DNA from: Trebouxia sp. TZW2008
Lineage: Eukaryota > Chlorophyta > Trebouxiophyceae > Trebouxiales > Trebouxiaceae
NCBI GenBank assembly: GCA_002118135.1
Contig: BDIU01000035.1
Location: 1 to 64,000 of the forward strand
DNA length: 64,000 nt
Direction of reading: 5' to 3'
In this document: piece by piece, positions 24,501 through 36,183 of the stretch
How the letters are laid out: each line of letters starts with the position of its first letter
How positions within the stretch are numbered: position 1 is the stretch's first letter
Made by a program: the position numbers and the translations under genes
Notes under the pieces: model-generated
The model's database searches: none
Told to the model about the DNA's origin: nothing
The model's input: only the letters and a program-made list of their open reading frames with translations

Positions 24501-25651
24501 GCGTAGCTTAGCAACAATCCAGCCTGGCAAGCATAAACTTATGCACATGTACAGCAGCTGCTGGCGTACATGTGTAGCTGGGAAAACTGACCTGACTGCG
24601 TATCCTTCCAGCAAAGATGCGGTATATCATGGAGGTCTGTGACAGCTCTGGCGAAGGCTTGGGCCGGCACATGTTCAGGTAGCTCTCATGCATGGCGTCC
24701 AGCAATGCCACCAGGTACTCATGTGCGTCCTCTTGCCGCCCAAACCGGAAACTGCACAGACAAACCCACAGTCGCCTCAGGCTTGATGCAGCTGCACAAC
24801 ATGGCTGGTGGGTATCAAGTTGGAAGGCAAGATGATCATAGCAAGTCACCTTGTATGGTGATTCTGTAACAGCAATATGCTCCTATAAAGAGACTGACCT
24901 TCTTGAGATCAGCTTGAGAGTCTTGGCATGTGCCATGGGAGTGACCGGCTTGTTTTTGTGCCTGTTCTGCAAGGAGGTGATAACCTGCTGCTGAGTGAGC
25001 CGCAGAGGGTCAGCAACCTTGTTGCTTCCAAGCTGCTTGCCAGCAAGCATTGCCTCGGCTAGCGGAGGGGTGTGGGTAAGGCATTGAAGCACGGAGTTCA
25101 TGAAACAAGTGTTTCCAAGATTCTCCAGACCAGCACCCTGCAAAGTCCAAAGGGGAGTCTCTGCGCACTGCCAGGAGACACTCGAGGTCACAACAGGTCT
25201 GCCCAACCTCACTACTTCCAGTGCAACCACAGATAGACTCGATTGCAACCTCACACACTCATTGCTGTCAGTGTCAACACATTGTTGACAATGCATTGTC
25301 AGGTTTTGTAGCCTGGCAGCAGGTGAAAGCATACCGCGCGCTGTACAGTCTTCCAGCGCAGGCTGACATCCTGCTCCCTGAACAGCTCCTTTGTATTTTT
25401 GGATATTGAACTTGGCCCTGGCTTCATGTCTGGGTCCTGTGCTTCCTGTGAGCAAATTGAGCGTCTATTTGGGGCAATACTTGGTGACTTTTCAGGTCCT
25501 GAGCACCAGAAAACAGTGAACACACCGGTAAGACACCGTTGAGCACAATTATATCTACTCCGGTAGGCACAGGCGTGACGTCAGGGCGTCTTGCAGGCAC
25601 AAAATGAATTCGCCGCAACTGGAAAGTCTCAGTCGGGGTGTTAACACCCAT
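18546..25651 (-). CDS. Ubiquitin-specific protease, USP36/42-like
   Basis: Cysteine deubiquitinase of the UCH/USP family; nucleolar USP36/USP42 and plant UBP23-type proteins share its plan. Exons in transcript order: 25651-25526, 25445-25335, 25137-24899, 24751-24592, 24305-24033, 23619-23434, 22394-21316, 20086-19295 and 18816-18546, in phase, about 1078 residues. The Cys box [13 protein letters not shown] places the catalytic Cys near residue 90. [13 protein letters not shown] follows. The His box SGHYFAFVK places His near 343, and [11 protein letters not shown] ends the domain near 381. A long disordered Ala/Ser/Gln/Lys region follows. The C-terminal exon has [16 protein letters not shown] and an RGG-rich tail, typical of nucleolar RNA binding. 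One zinc ligand is missing: CTEC is intact but the second pair reads CPKQ. The 20086 acceptor is the least certain. Divergent from EGY. Confidence 0.9.
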
Positions 25652-26001
25652 CAACTGACACAGTAAGAGGCTGGCCTAAGGCTCTGTACCATACCGCATA
25701 GCGCAGCTACCGAAAGACGTCAGTACAAGCCGGCATTGCAGGTGCAAAGTGCCTGAATGCACTGAGCTTTGCTGAACACTTTGACCGTGCTTGACTTCTC
25801 GCCGCAGCGTAATGAAAAGTCGTGACGGTTTCGGAGCTGTGGATCAATTGATCCCATACCTGCGCTCATATACAGCCGTGAACAGACCGCAGCAAGCTTT
25901 TTCACGTCCGCTACCCTTTGGAGCTGTGATTCAAACGCGAGGTGCCCTGCTTGCGGCAATTTGGTGGCTTGTTGAGTCGTCATAGTGACGTTGTGACTTG
26001 C
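25652..26001. promoter_or_regulatory. Divergent promoter region USP / EGY
   Basis: The 350 bp between two opposed start codons must contain both promoters and 5' untranslated regions. This follows from gene layout only; I do not see a TATA box or other defining element. Confidence 0.6.
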
Positions 26002-29000
26002 ATGCGTAAACTTTTTGCGCAGCTCACTCACGCACAAATGTCCACGATGCGGCCGTGCACATGTCAGCAACCAAGCAGCACACATGTCGGTCATGCTACC
26101 CTGCTGCAACGGCGGCCACTTGTATCAGCAAAGCCTTTCAGCAAGCAACAAAGACAGCACAGCAGATACAACCAGCGACCCAGTCGCTGCCCTTGCAGAA
26201 ATAGCGCACAGGATGATCACAACACGTCCAAAGACAGCAGCAGTGCTGGCAAATCTGGTGGCAGGATACAAACAACCTTAGCAGGCTTGGATGCTTTGCT
26301 TGGGGTACAGGAGGAGAAGAAAGAAACTGAGGAGCCGAAACGCTCAGATGTAAGGCAGCACAGCCATTCTTGTTGTTTCAGATCATCATCAAGACTCAGA
26401 AACTTATCAAGACTCTGCAGCAATCTGGAAATGGACACTGTGCTGATGCTTGTAGGACACAAAGAACTCTGACAAAGTCAGTGTGGACATTTCTCCTGAG
26501 GTTGTCAAAACCATCGCCCAAGCAGATTTGGGCAGGAAGCTAGCTCAGCAAAGTGGAAGCAAGGAGTCCAAAGAAGTTGAGAGGCAGCTCTCTGACCAAA
26601 TGGTAGTCACATGTATTGCTGAGTATGGTATGGTTACATTTCACAAGCAATGCGCATGCCTGACAATCTTGATGTTGTTCTGCCAGACGCGGATTGTGGA
26701 AAGGGCAAAGCAGCTGGCGAGCCAGGACAAAGAACAAGGTACGTACAATTGGGGTGAGTGCTTGCTGCAATTGACACGAGTTCTTCGGTCATGCGCATGC
26801 AAAGGCACAAGATATGCAGCAATGTCATGTTGATGTGGCTCCTGAGACACAAGGTGCTGTTTTCTACATGTCAATGCACATATGCATCATGTTGCATGCA
26901 TGCACATGTATTGCAGGACGCCTATATGTGCTTTGTTTTTTCAGGCAAAGTCACAGAGGATAACCTTGGCAAGGACTTTGAGGCTCTTTTAGGCATGCTG
27001 CGTCCTGAGGAGTCTGTCAGCAAAGACGATGTCAGGGTGATGAAGGAGCAGATATTTGGCCCAAACGTGTTTTGGGTAACAGAAACTAGGGCTACAGATG
27101 ACGTGTTGGAGGGAGGCATTGTGGTGAGTCACTGCTAAATTACCTTCTCTCAAACTTGCTTGTGCCTCACCTGCCTCGCGTCTCACAATAGTCAGATCAG
27201 TTGTCCCATGCGATTTCAAATGCCGCAAGATGTCTGCTCCCTGAAGCAGGATGTAGCCTTGTTGCGTGTATTGGGTCAAGTAGCAGTATGGTTTGCCAGG
27301 TTTGCGATGAGTTGACCCTCTTTGCTTGTGTGGCTTGGCTGGGCAGCATAGGGTTTTGCCCACATAGGAGGCGTGTAGTTCAGGGTCAATCTTCAAGAGT
27401 CTTGCATTTGAGCACAGTCGACAAGCAACACATCAGTCAATGGAACGATCAACTAAACAATCATTCAAACCATCAGTCTGTCAGTCATATAGTTAAAGCA
27501 ATCAGACAGTTGATTTCACAACAAATATGGCATGCAGGTTAGGGGCAACCTCAGAGCGCCCAGGGATCAGGTGCTTGACGTTGTGTTTAATGGCTTCAAG
27601 CAGACCTTCCAGGACAAGTACCAAGTGTTTTTGGTGCAAGATCCAGATTCAGAAGAAGAGGATCCCAAGGGTGGTCCTCGGTATGATCAGCTCTTGCACA
27701 TGATGTTCGACATGACCTGGCCTGATGCAGTTGTCTGAATATTGTGAGACCTATACAAGCACTGGTGCTCAGCAAACTTAGCATATGCTTGCAACCATGC
27801 ATCAGCCAAAGCTCCTCATGTTTCAGGCATGTACTTTTCTCATGCTGTTGGTGAGTGATTCATGTACTCCATGCCTGTAGTCGTGTCATCATGCATCTTG
27901 TCAAACAGAAGCACCAGCTCACATGCCTTTGTGGTTCAGAAGGCACAAAAATGTTATCTCAGGATTACATCCACTCACGAGTCATGCATATGTTCTCAGG
28001 GTGGCGTTTCAAGTGCTCCCCAATATAGTGGCTCAGCCCAAGCCCTCAGTACGGTGGCAATATGCAGCAGCAGTCGTGCTTTTTGGGCTGACGTTGTTGT
28101 CAGCCACACAGCTCGGGCTTCTGGCAAATGTCTCCAAGTTACCTAAGGTACATTACTGCAGCCTTACGGTTATCAGGCTCTACTCTTTGCAAAGCATTTC
28201 TTGCTATACCTCCACAAAACAGCAAGTTCATTCAGAGTGCTGAAAGCAAATTGTGTTTTGTACATGTGTGGTGCTTTCTGATCGGTGTTGCGCACAACGC
28301 AGCTGCATTTTGTTCAGCTCACGGAGACGCAAAGCTTTGTTGCGCACTTTAGAGCTGTCTCCATGCAAGCTTCTTGTATATCAGCTGACAGAGCAAACAG
28401 CAAAGCTTTGACATGTGCATTATTGCTGCCTGCTTGCATGCTGATTCATGCGTGCATTGGACTTGGGCTGATGCGTCATGCTATGCATGCTGCAGGAGAC
28501 GGTTGAGTGGCTAGCACGGGCTGACAACTTCGACCCAGACAGATCAGTACCAGGCCTGCAGAATTTTGACCCTCTGCCATTTGTGCTCTCCTCCCTGCCC
28601 ATCACAGCCTCAGTCATGGCTACACAGATTGCCCATGAGCTAGGTCACAGGGTTGCGGCTTTCCAGAGAAAGGTCAGGCCTCCTGCTGTCGTAGAGCGCG
28701 TGATGGCATCTAGATTGCGTAGCAGTGCACAGGTCTTGCACTGCTTCAAGTCCCTTGTGAGCTTCTCAACATGTGCTGCAGTCAATTTCCAGCAGATCCC
28801 ACACATACTTCTCGACTTGGACATCAATTGGAGTTATTCCAGCCTGTTGGCATTGAGGTTGCAAGGCAACACGAGCGTCATTTTAACTAATTGGTCATCC
28901 CCCCCGCTACTTGTGGTCAAGCTATCATGAGTACATCTGATGGTGTCTGATCATTCTCTGTTGTATGCAGATCAAGTTGGGGCCAAGCTTGTTCATCCCA

Positions 29001-31542
29001 AACAGCCAGATTGGCACATTTGGAGCAGTGACACAGTTTAAGAGCTTGGTGAAGAACAACACAGATATGTTTGATGTCTCATTCTCAGGGCCTGCAGCTG
29101 CAGCTGTCACCTCCCTAGCGCTGTTTGTGGTAGGCCTGGTCTGGTCTACAGGCGGTGACATTCCAAAGGTGAGGCAGGGCACCCTAAATCAGCACAAACA
29201 TTGGTCACACACTTCGCAGTCTTGTTCCTGCCCATCTCAACAAGAACATTGAAAATGAAACAGCAAGAAAGATATCAACATTGGCGCTGATGTCATCAGC
29301 AATAGTCGTTATGCATTTTTGCATAAGAGCTGGGTCCCTTGGCTGGAGTCCTGTCTCGCCAGACTAGCTTGTTTCAGGCTCAGCCAGTCTGCATTTCTCC
29401 GCTGCCAGTATGCTGAGACGGAGGAGAACGACTGCCTGTAGAACTGCCACACCCTCACAACGCATTGTCCAGCTGCTGCACAGTGACCTTGCTCGGCTCT
29501 GCATTTGCAGGATCCCTTGGTGCCAGTACCCACACAGCTTTTGGAGGGCAGCTTGCTGCTGGGCACCACAGCAAACAGCTGGAGCCATAAATCCTATATG
29601 CAACAACAGTGCTCTTATAGATGTGTTGGACAAAACACCACCACAAGCAATGCAGCTGAACAAATGTGGCCATGCTTGGCTCTGCATTTGCAGGAGTCCT
29701 TGGTTCCAGTAACGACACAGCTATTCCAGGGCAGCTTGCCGCTGGGCCCTGTGGCAAACACATTTGTGGAAGAGAAAGCCATGCCGAGCGCAGCAGTAGT
29801 GCTACCTATAGATCTGCATATCTGCTGAAACTCCTTCCCAGAGCAATGTCCAGCAGCGTCCTGTCGATGTGAGCATGCTTGGCTTTCCCTTTCAGGAGTC
29901 CTTGGTGCCAGTACCGACACAGCTATTCCAGGGCAGCTTGCTGCTGGGCACCATAGCAAACACAGTGTTGGGAGAGAGCGCCATGCGCAGTGCAAATGTG
30001 CTCATACATCCCTTGCTCATTGGCGGCTGGTGCGGCCTAGTGGCCACCGCCCTCAACAGCTTGCCTGTCGGCTCGCTTGACGGTGGCAAGATGACTCAGG
30101 TATTGCACAATGTTTCCCAACGATAACTTTGATAATATCAACACTGGCCTTTATAGCATAAATTGCTAGCTGTGTGTGGCGCAAGTCCAATCCTGCCAGG
30201 TAGACTTGTTTTGAGAGCTTTCCTCATGTGATTGGTCGCAATCATGCTGGATTCCCACATGCTGGCACAAGTGCTTGGTGTGTCTGGTACATGCCAGGTG
30301 TCACCGCAGTCGTGGCTACTCTGAGTGTCTTTGCTTGCTTACGAACATGTTGTCTGTGCACATGCACTACGGAACATGGCATTCGCATGGGGCAAGCAGG
30401 CTTTCCACAGCTCAACAGTCCATCACGCCAGGCATGATTGCTGCCGGGGAAGGTGTCAAAATGAACTTGGTGACACACAGAAAGTCTTCTTGATCGTGTA
30501 TCATGAGCTTCATCTTGTCACGCTCCAGGCGCAATCACGTTTGACCTGACAGGCTGGCCAGTCAATGGTGCCTTCGAGTGGTTTTTAATCTTGATCACAA
30601 TCACCACCTTTGTCACCATGGGACATGCTAGCTTCTTGAACAAGACTTGAAGACAATATTGGAAAGTCTAAACAAGCAAGCAGCAGATCTTGTATCCACA
30701 TATGAGCAATACACCTCTGTTTCTTGCAGGCAGCGTACGGACAGAATACACTATCTGTATCATCCTTCTTCACCTACGTGGGTCTTGGCCTTGGGTTTCT
30801 GGGCAGCTCGCTAGCGCTGCCTTTTGGCCTGTATGTCCTGATCTGTCAGAGATCGTCAGAGAAGTATGTGCAGGTGGGTATTTGTTCTTTGGTTCTGCTT
30901 GTTTTGTATCAATTTTGCCAAACTTTCCATATCCTGGGTAAAATGCACAATTTCTTCATTCATTCCCCCATTTGTCCACTACATTCATTCATCCAATATG
31001 CATGTTAGACAGGCCCAGCTGAACCTGCACTGGCACCTGTCTCCAATCTTTTCGGTCTTGTGCTGACCTGATTTGGTTACCGTCGCCAACAGGTTGAGGT
31101 GAACACAATGTTTTTTGCTTTGATACGACTGCTGAGTTTGAGCTCCAAGGCTGACAATGGAACGCACATATCCAACACATGCATGGCACATAGGCCTTGT
31201 CACAGGTGCTCAATGTCAGGGACGTTGTCTTGTGTGTATTGCACACTAACAGCTGGAAAACATGACCATGCATCTTTGGCATGCTGGTCTTGCTTGCTGA
31301 GCATTAGCAGCATTCATCAGGCTTGATGTTGAGTCCCTGCTTGTCTGTTGTGTCATGAGCAGAGCCTATGGATGTGACCCATTGCAAGAAGTGCTGTTTC
31401 TGTGCAGGATAAAATCACGCCTGCATCCAAGGGACGGCAAAGAGCCTTAGCTGTGCTCCTTATTGCCTCAGTGTTGATCCTTCTACCTATGTTGCCCAGC
31501 GCAACAGACACAGCTGCAGTCACTCCTGGAACGTTCTTGTAA
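26002..31542 (+). CDS. EGY: EGY-type site-2 metalloprotease (plastid)
   Basis: Membrane-embedded zinc protease of the S2P/M50 family. In plants EGY1 and EGY2 act in chloroplast membranes and are needed for normal thylakoid development. Exons: 26002-26349, 26456-26602, 26687-26738, 26945-27123, 27538-27680, 28000-28147, 28496-28672, 28971-29168, 29896-30099, 30730-30873 and 31408-31542, all in phase, 624 residues. The Ser/Arg/Gln-rich N-terminus fits a plastid transit peptide. The EGY-specific domain includes IFGPNVFWVT and RGNLRAPRDQ. The zinc motif HELGH is at residues 386-390 and the second motif NSLPVGSLDGGK starts near 518, so both catalytic signatures are intact. Several hydrophobic segments surround them, and the C-terminus has a final membrane helix. 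Whether it is EGY1 or EGY2 is unclear. An upstream in-frame frame extends past 26002, but 26002 is its first ATG. Confidence 0.95.
29511..29610 (+). pseudogene. Decayed echo 1 of EGY exon 9
   Basis: After the acceptor TTTGCAG the sequence encodes DPLVPVPTQLLEGSLLLG, matching the start of the working exon at 29896, then diverges. Homology also covers the upstream intron bases with the acceptor. No sensible donor follows. Confidence 0.85.
29694..29825 (+). pseudogene. Decayed echo 2 of EGY exon 9
   Basis: After acceptor TTTGCAG it reads ESLVPVTTQLFQGSLPLG and continues aligned as far as the AMPSAAVV region, then reaches a stop near 29825. It is closer to the functional exon than echo 1. Starts of echo 1, echo 2 and the true exon are 183 and 202 bp apart. 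Confidence 0.88.
31000..31078 (+). repeat. Dispersed repeat family A, copy 3
   Basis: The start GCATGTTAGACAGGCCCAGCT and the end CTCCAATC..TCGGTCTTGTGCTGACCT match other family-A copies. It is in the last EGY intron. Confidence 0.65.
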
Positions 31543-31997
31543 TCAGCCTCAGAGTCTTCTGCCACGCACAGCCGTTTTGGGTGCAGAATTCTGCTGTTCT
31601 ATACATCACGCATCTCTCTGAGCCCTGCCAACATAGGAAGCCGTTGTCTGTAGCTGCGGTGTGCTCGCAGGGCAAACGCTGCCCTAAAAGTTTCGCCAGC
31701 AACGTCGATCATGGCGTGATTGTTGAGGTTGTCAGCTTTGCTCGAGCATTCTTAAAGCTCTAGTTTAGAACATTTCATTCGGTCAATCATTTCGGCAGCC
31801 CTTTCATTTCTTGAAGAGTCAAAACAAATCGAGTTGTGACTGCAGTTCCGTTCCACAAGCACACAATGGCAGGCCACAATGCGAGATGACGGCGGCGCTC
31901 ATGCCAATATGAACATCTGGCGAGCGCTGGACATCTATAAGGCGCTGCAGTTTGATGCTGTTGCCGCTTGTGACCAGACCGTTCGGCACCCATCTGC
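31543..31997. other. Intergenic region EGY / CCR4-like gene
   Basis: About 450 bp between two plus-strand genes. It must hold the 3' end of EGY and the promoter of the next gene. No coding exon is supported. Confidence 0.5.
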
Positions 31998-34900
31998 ATG
32001 CTTGCAAAGCAGTCTTGCCTGTACAAGCCTGTCAGCCAATACTTGACCTTCAGTCGTCTCTTACCATCAGTTTCCAGTGCCCGAGGAATAGTCATGTCCC
32101 TTGCGACGCGAAAGTTTGAGCGTTGCAACAATACAGTCGAACAGACAAGTCCTGGGTTGACCTTTTTGACCTACAATTTTCTGGCTCAGAAGTACATAGA
32201 TGCCGGGTGAACTGGTCTAGCGAACTTCGGGAACAATCCTTTGCATATGACTGCATCTGGCAGCTTCAGGACAGGTCGCTGAGAATTTGATTTCAGCTGC
32301 AGTGCAGAGCACATCAATATTGCCCTCCACAGCACCGAACTTGGGACAGTCGATGGCAGCGGCTGAGCAAAGAGTTGCAGAGATATGATGCAGACATCCT
32401 ATGCCTGCAAGAGGCAAGAAAGCTCAAGCCTGCGGCTGTGTCGCTGCAAGCAAAGGTCACAAAACAACCAAATCATAGCTTGTGCTGCACAGGTCGAACA
32501 GCCTGTATTCACAAATCAATTACAGCCATTACTTGCTGAAAATCAGATGCAGGTAATAGTTTTACATGCGTCTGCTACACCAAACTTGTGCCCAATCAGA
32601 CTCTCATGTCCGCATTTCAAAATCGAATGCCAAGATGTTGGCATACATGACTGCCCAACTTGTTCCTTCAGCCACTTCCCGTCATTTGGTCGTACTGCTG
32701 TGACCTTCACATTGACAGTGAATTCAAAGGGCTGCTGTATGCATGTGTGCATGTTCTAATCATCTTGACCCTCACATCATACCCAGGCTGCTCCCACTCA
32801 CAGAGGCTCCCATGTTTACGCCCAATGACATAGCCTTTTGTTTTGTTTTGTATGGCATACTATCCAGACAGTTTTGCATCACAGCAGAATAGCATGATCC
32901 CTATGTGGAACAAATGGTATTGCAGGGTCTTTACAGGCCCAGGGAAAGGAATGGGTATGGGCCGCCAGAAGGCGTGGCATTCTTCTTCCGCACTTCCTGC
33001 TTTGATTTGGTGAAGGCACGTAGCGTCAGGTGCTGCCCTGCTGCTTCTGCTTGGGCTGCGACCTCATGAAAGATTGCAACAACGAGTTTGCTGCCCTGCT
33101 GCTTCTGCTTGAGTCATTGTCACATGCAAAGCTGCAGGGCATTATTTGCTCTGCTTTGACAACTGGCTTGCACCAGGCACAGCTAGCACCTGTGGCAACA
33201 CAATGAATCCATATACTGTTGAGACAATAGTACTGATCAATGATGGTATTGAGTCAAGTATTGATCAGTGAGAGCTCTTTTCAACCCTGAACTGCCAGAC
33301 TGTCTCCAAACTTTTGCATTGGAAACGCATTTCAGCGCACCTGATTGGGCTGCCCTTAGAAGCCTTCGGCTTGCTGTCAACGCCTGCATTCAGGCGTCTT
33401 GTTGAGGCGTCTTATGCTGTAGTGCAAGCTGAATAGTCCCTTGGCAGGAGGCTTTTGTCATTGTCTGAGACCTTTGAACTCTGGTGCCCTGTGGGCTTGG
33501 TGATCATGTTTCAGGTCCTTGTGCTATTGTGCTGAGCCACCTTATGCTGGCGTGCAAGGTGTATAGTCTGTTAGCAGGAATTTCTGGTCTATGTTAAAGC
33601 TTGGAGGCTGTGGTGCCTACAGGTTGGGTGATCATGTTCCTGGTTCAGGTCCCTTTTGGGAGGAGGTGCAGCGGCGAGGGGAAGGACCCATACTTGCCTT
33701 GCTTAAGCACAAACTCACTGGCAAGATCATTCTAGCAGGTAAGTTGACAGAGTTCAAAGCTTGCTGTTCTGAAGTTTGAGCTTTTGTTGATGCATTGCTG
33801 GCGTTTCAGTGCGTGGTCTCGCCTGGTGGCAGATGCAATGCAGACAGGCTTCTAAAAGTGCTTGAATTTGTCAACTTAAGTCATGAGCTTGTCTTCTGAT
33901 GAAGCCGTTCATGCAGCATGCCTTCAACAAGCTGTGCTATGTCATCACCAGAAACCATGCAGCATCCTTATGCTTGCGAGTAGCGTTATACGACCCTACA
34001 AGTTGCACACAGAAGCAGTGAACTGCCTCCTGAAATTTATCTTGATAGACATGCTTGCTACTGAGGTTCAAATCACCCTGTTAAGTGCACACAGAAGCAG
34101 TGGACTGTCCCCTGCTAGGTGCATACAAACGTAAGGAATTGTTCTCTGACTTAATTGCCCCAGTATGTACCCAGCTGGCCCTGTTGACCCTGTCTGGCAT
34201 GCGCTTCCAGGGAATGAAAAGAAAAGGACGAATGAAACGTTTCCAGCTGGGCTTCGCTTGTGCAGGCAGCGTGCACCTCTACTTCCATCCTGAGTGGCCA
34301 GACATCAAATTGGCTCAGGCAGCCATTCTGTGCAAGCAGGCGGCAGACATGATCCACAGTGAAGGCTTGAAGATTGCAGATGTGCCTGTTGTGTTTGGAG
34401 GGGACTGGAACAGCCTTTGGCGCAAGTATGCGCCAGATTTGTATGATGACAAGGTGCGGCCCACAATCCTTCTGACGCCAACCAGCTTTTAGAGATTCAC
34501 CTACTTGATGACTGAGGCATATCCAGTATTTGCACTTTCATGTCCCAACATGCCATCAAACAATTTTCAAAGCAAGCCAACTGCCGTCATGTTGAATGTA
34601 TGACAGCTGAATGTGATGCTTAACAGCTTGCACCTTGAGAGCAGAGCCATGCTTGCATATAGCAGTTTATCTGCATGCTCTTTCACAAGAATAGGCTTTG
34701 CCAGCTGAGCATACACAGCTTTGTGGTCATCTCACGCTTGTCAAGGCTAGCTGCCCACATCCAATCATGTTGCCGATCATACTCCCAGGCTGCCTCTTCA
34801 GACGTAGGCTCTCACATATGACGTACAACGGCATAGACTTTCCTTTATCTTGTCTTGCTTTTGCTGGTCATACTGCTGCATGCTGCCATGCAGATTCCCG

Positions 34901-35298
34901 AGCAGGGTTACCTGATGAGTGGGGTGTACAGCTTGTTCACCTCTGAGAACTGCACCGTAGACGCGACACACCATGACCATCCAGCTACACGGCACAAAGC
35001 TTACAAAAGCATGTCTCAAGATGTCTTCACAACCTCGGATTTGAGATTTTGCAGTGCCTATGCTGCTGGTAATCGAGGGCAAGAGCCGCCTCTAACCACT
35101 CAAACAGACTTCTTCATGGGTTGCTTGGACTATGTCTGGCTCAGCAGAGATCACTGGACTGTGACACATACTTTGAGCATGCCGTATGATGTGGACAGAG
35201 GGCCACCTCCTCAGGGAGTAGGCTTCAGGCCTATTCCAGATGATGAGTTTCCATCTGATCACTTAGCTATGGGCTGTCGTGCCATGCTGCGCGTGTGA
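31998..35298 (+). CDS. CCR4-like endonuclease/exonuclease/phosphatase protein
   Basis: Metal-dependent phosphodiesterase of the EEP superfamily, closest in pattern to plant CCR4-homologue nucleases of the nocturnin/Angel type; the RNA substrate cannot be told from sequence. Exons: 31998-32206, 32308-32413, 32493-32552, 32926-33019, 33649-33738, 34266-34453 and 34894-35298, in phase, 383 residues. Motifs in order: LTFLTYNFLAQKY, HQYCPPQHRTWDSRWQRL, DADILCLQE (catalytic Glu), GVAFFFRTSCFDLV, VHLYFHPEWPDIKLAQA, VVFGGDWNS (Asp/Asn pair), DYVWLS and PSDHLAMG (catalytic Asp-His). All core residues are present. The intron after exon 2 has a GC donor (GAG|GCAAGA). The first ATG gives a basic, Ser-rich leader that could be a targeting peptide; a second ATG at 32094 is an alternative start. 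Confidence 0.9.
32785..32860 (+). repeat. Dispersed repeat family B, copy 1
   Basis: AGGCTGCTCCCACTCACAGAGGCTCCCATG..CCCAATGACATAGCCTTTTG matches copies at 34788, 45415 and 50354. It is intronic in the CCR4-like gene. Confidence 0.7.
33380..33648 (+). repeat. Tandem duplication before CCR4-like exon 5 (exon echo)
   Basis: A unit of about 134 bp occurs twice. Each holds GGTGATCATGTT, an acceptor (TTTCAG at 33509-33514, GGTTCAG ending at 33648) and GTCC. The first copy's coding part is badly decayed after GTCCTTGTG. The second is the acceptor of the working exon. Confidence 0.7.
34160..34204 (-). repeat. Dispersed repeat family A, copy 4 (reverse)
   Basis: In reverse complement this reads GCCAGACAGGGTCAACAGGGCC then TGGGTACATACTGG, the family-A core. 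It is intronic, directly before exon 6 of the CCR4-like gene. Confidence 0.6.
34788..34865 (+). repeat. Dispersed repeat family B, copy 2
   Basis: AGGCTGCCTCTTCAGACGTAGGCT, then ACGGCATAGACTTTCC and a T-rich tail. It lies in the last intron of the CCR4-like gene, 29 bp before the final exon. Confidence 0.7.
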
Positions 35299-36094
35299 CT
35301 TTGCTGCAAAGGGTTGAAGATTTGCATGTTGATGCATACAGCTTTCAGGCATGCATGGCGTGCACCAGAAAGTAGAACTACTCAAGCATCAGAGGCTTGC
35401 AGATCAGTCACACCGCTATTTGACCAGTCATGTAGTGACAGTAATTCATTGGCTTGATGGTGGCATAGGCACCATCAAGCAAGGGGTTTGTGATCACTGA
35501 CGAAAAAATTCAGCAGCAGAGCTTGAGAGTGTGAATGATATATGTATATCCAGCCAGACAGCTCTGGATGCCTCTCTTACAAAGAAGTCTGTTTGCTCTG
35601 CTGGCACTGATGACAAAGACACAAGAAAGCGCTGCCTCAATATGTTAGTACCACTTGCTTCGTGTGATAGACTTTGTGTCTGTGTTTGAAGTGTTGAGTG
35701 CAGCTCTTATGCTTCTGGTGCTGTCATAGCCATTCATATCTTGCTAGCAGTATCAAATAAACAGTTGGACGGCAGCAGTGTTCCGTATGCTGTTGGATGG
35801 GCAGTAAGTGCCAAGCAAGCTCATATTGCAACCCTTGCTGCGAAATTGCGAAAAGGAGCTGCTGCATTCTGGGCATACCATGACAGGAGTCTGGCGCTTG
35901 CATTTAGCTGCTACTGCTGCCCTTGTGTTGGATACATTGCTTTGGGTTGTTGAGTGTGCAAGAATCAAAATACAACACGCGCTTGTGACTGCAATGCCTC
36001 TGGCAACTGCACTGGTGCAAAGCAGCTGTATTGCAGCTGGCTGTGTACCTCATTTGGTCAACACAGCAACTGTATGTACGGTCAACATAAAGCC
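35299..36094. other. Convergent intergenic region
   Basis: About 800 bp between the stop codons of the CCR4-like gene and FAM136A (less the FAM136A echo at 36095). I found no further gene. A short TATATGTATA tract lies near 35539. Confidence 0.5.
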
Positions 36095-36170
36095 AGCCAG
36101 CTGTCAATGGTGTAATTGCTGAAGCTGATGCAGAATCTGCTGCTGCAGCTTAGGTGCTTGTTTCTCATCA
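36095..36170 (-). pseudogene. Decayed echo of the FAM136A last-exon end
   Basis: On the minus strand this copies the last ~75 bp of the FAM136A coding sequence (the GAGAAACAAGCACCTAAGCT part to the stop and the following AGCTGGCTGG). It lies directly downstream of the working 3' end. Several substitutions separate the two copies. Confidence 0.75.
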
Positions 36171-36183
36171 AGTCAGCTGGCTC

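Noticed and set aside
25576..25583. TGACGTCA bZIP/CRE promoter site for the USP gene
   Set aside because: It lies inside the first coding exon, so it cannot be called a regulatory site from sequence alone.
29511..29895. Mutually exclusive alternative exons in EGY
   Set aside because: Both upstream copies lack a usable donor and end in stops or unrelated sequence, and neither contains the active-site motif. They are better explained as decayed duplicates.
31081..31330. Additional EGY exon before the last one
   Set aside because: Joining 30873 directly to 31408 keeps phase and matches the family (ICQR..EKYVQ then DKITPASKGRQ). No exon in between improves the fit.
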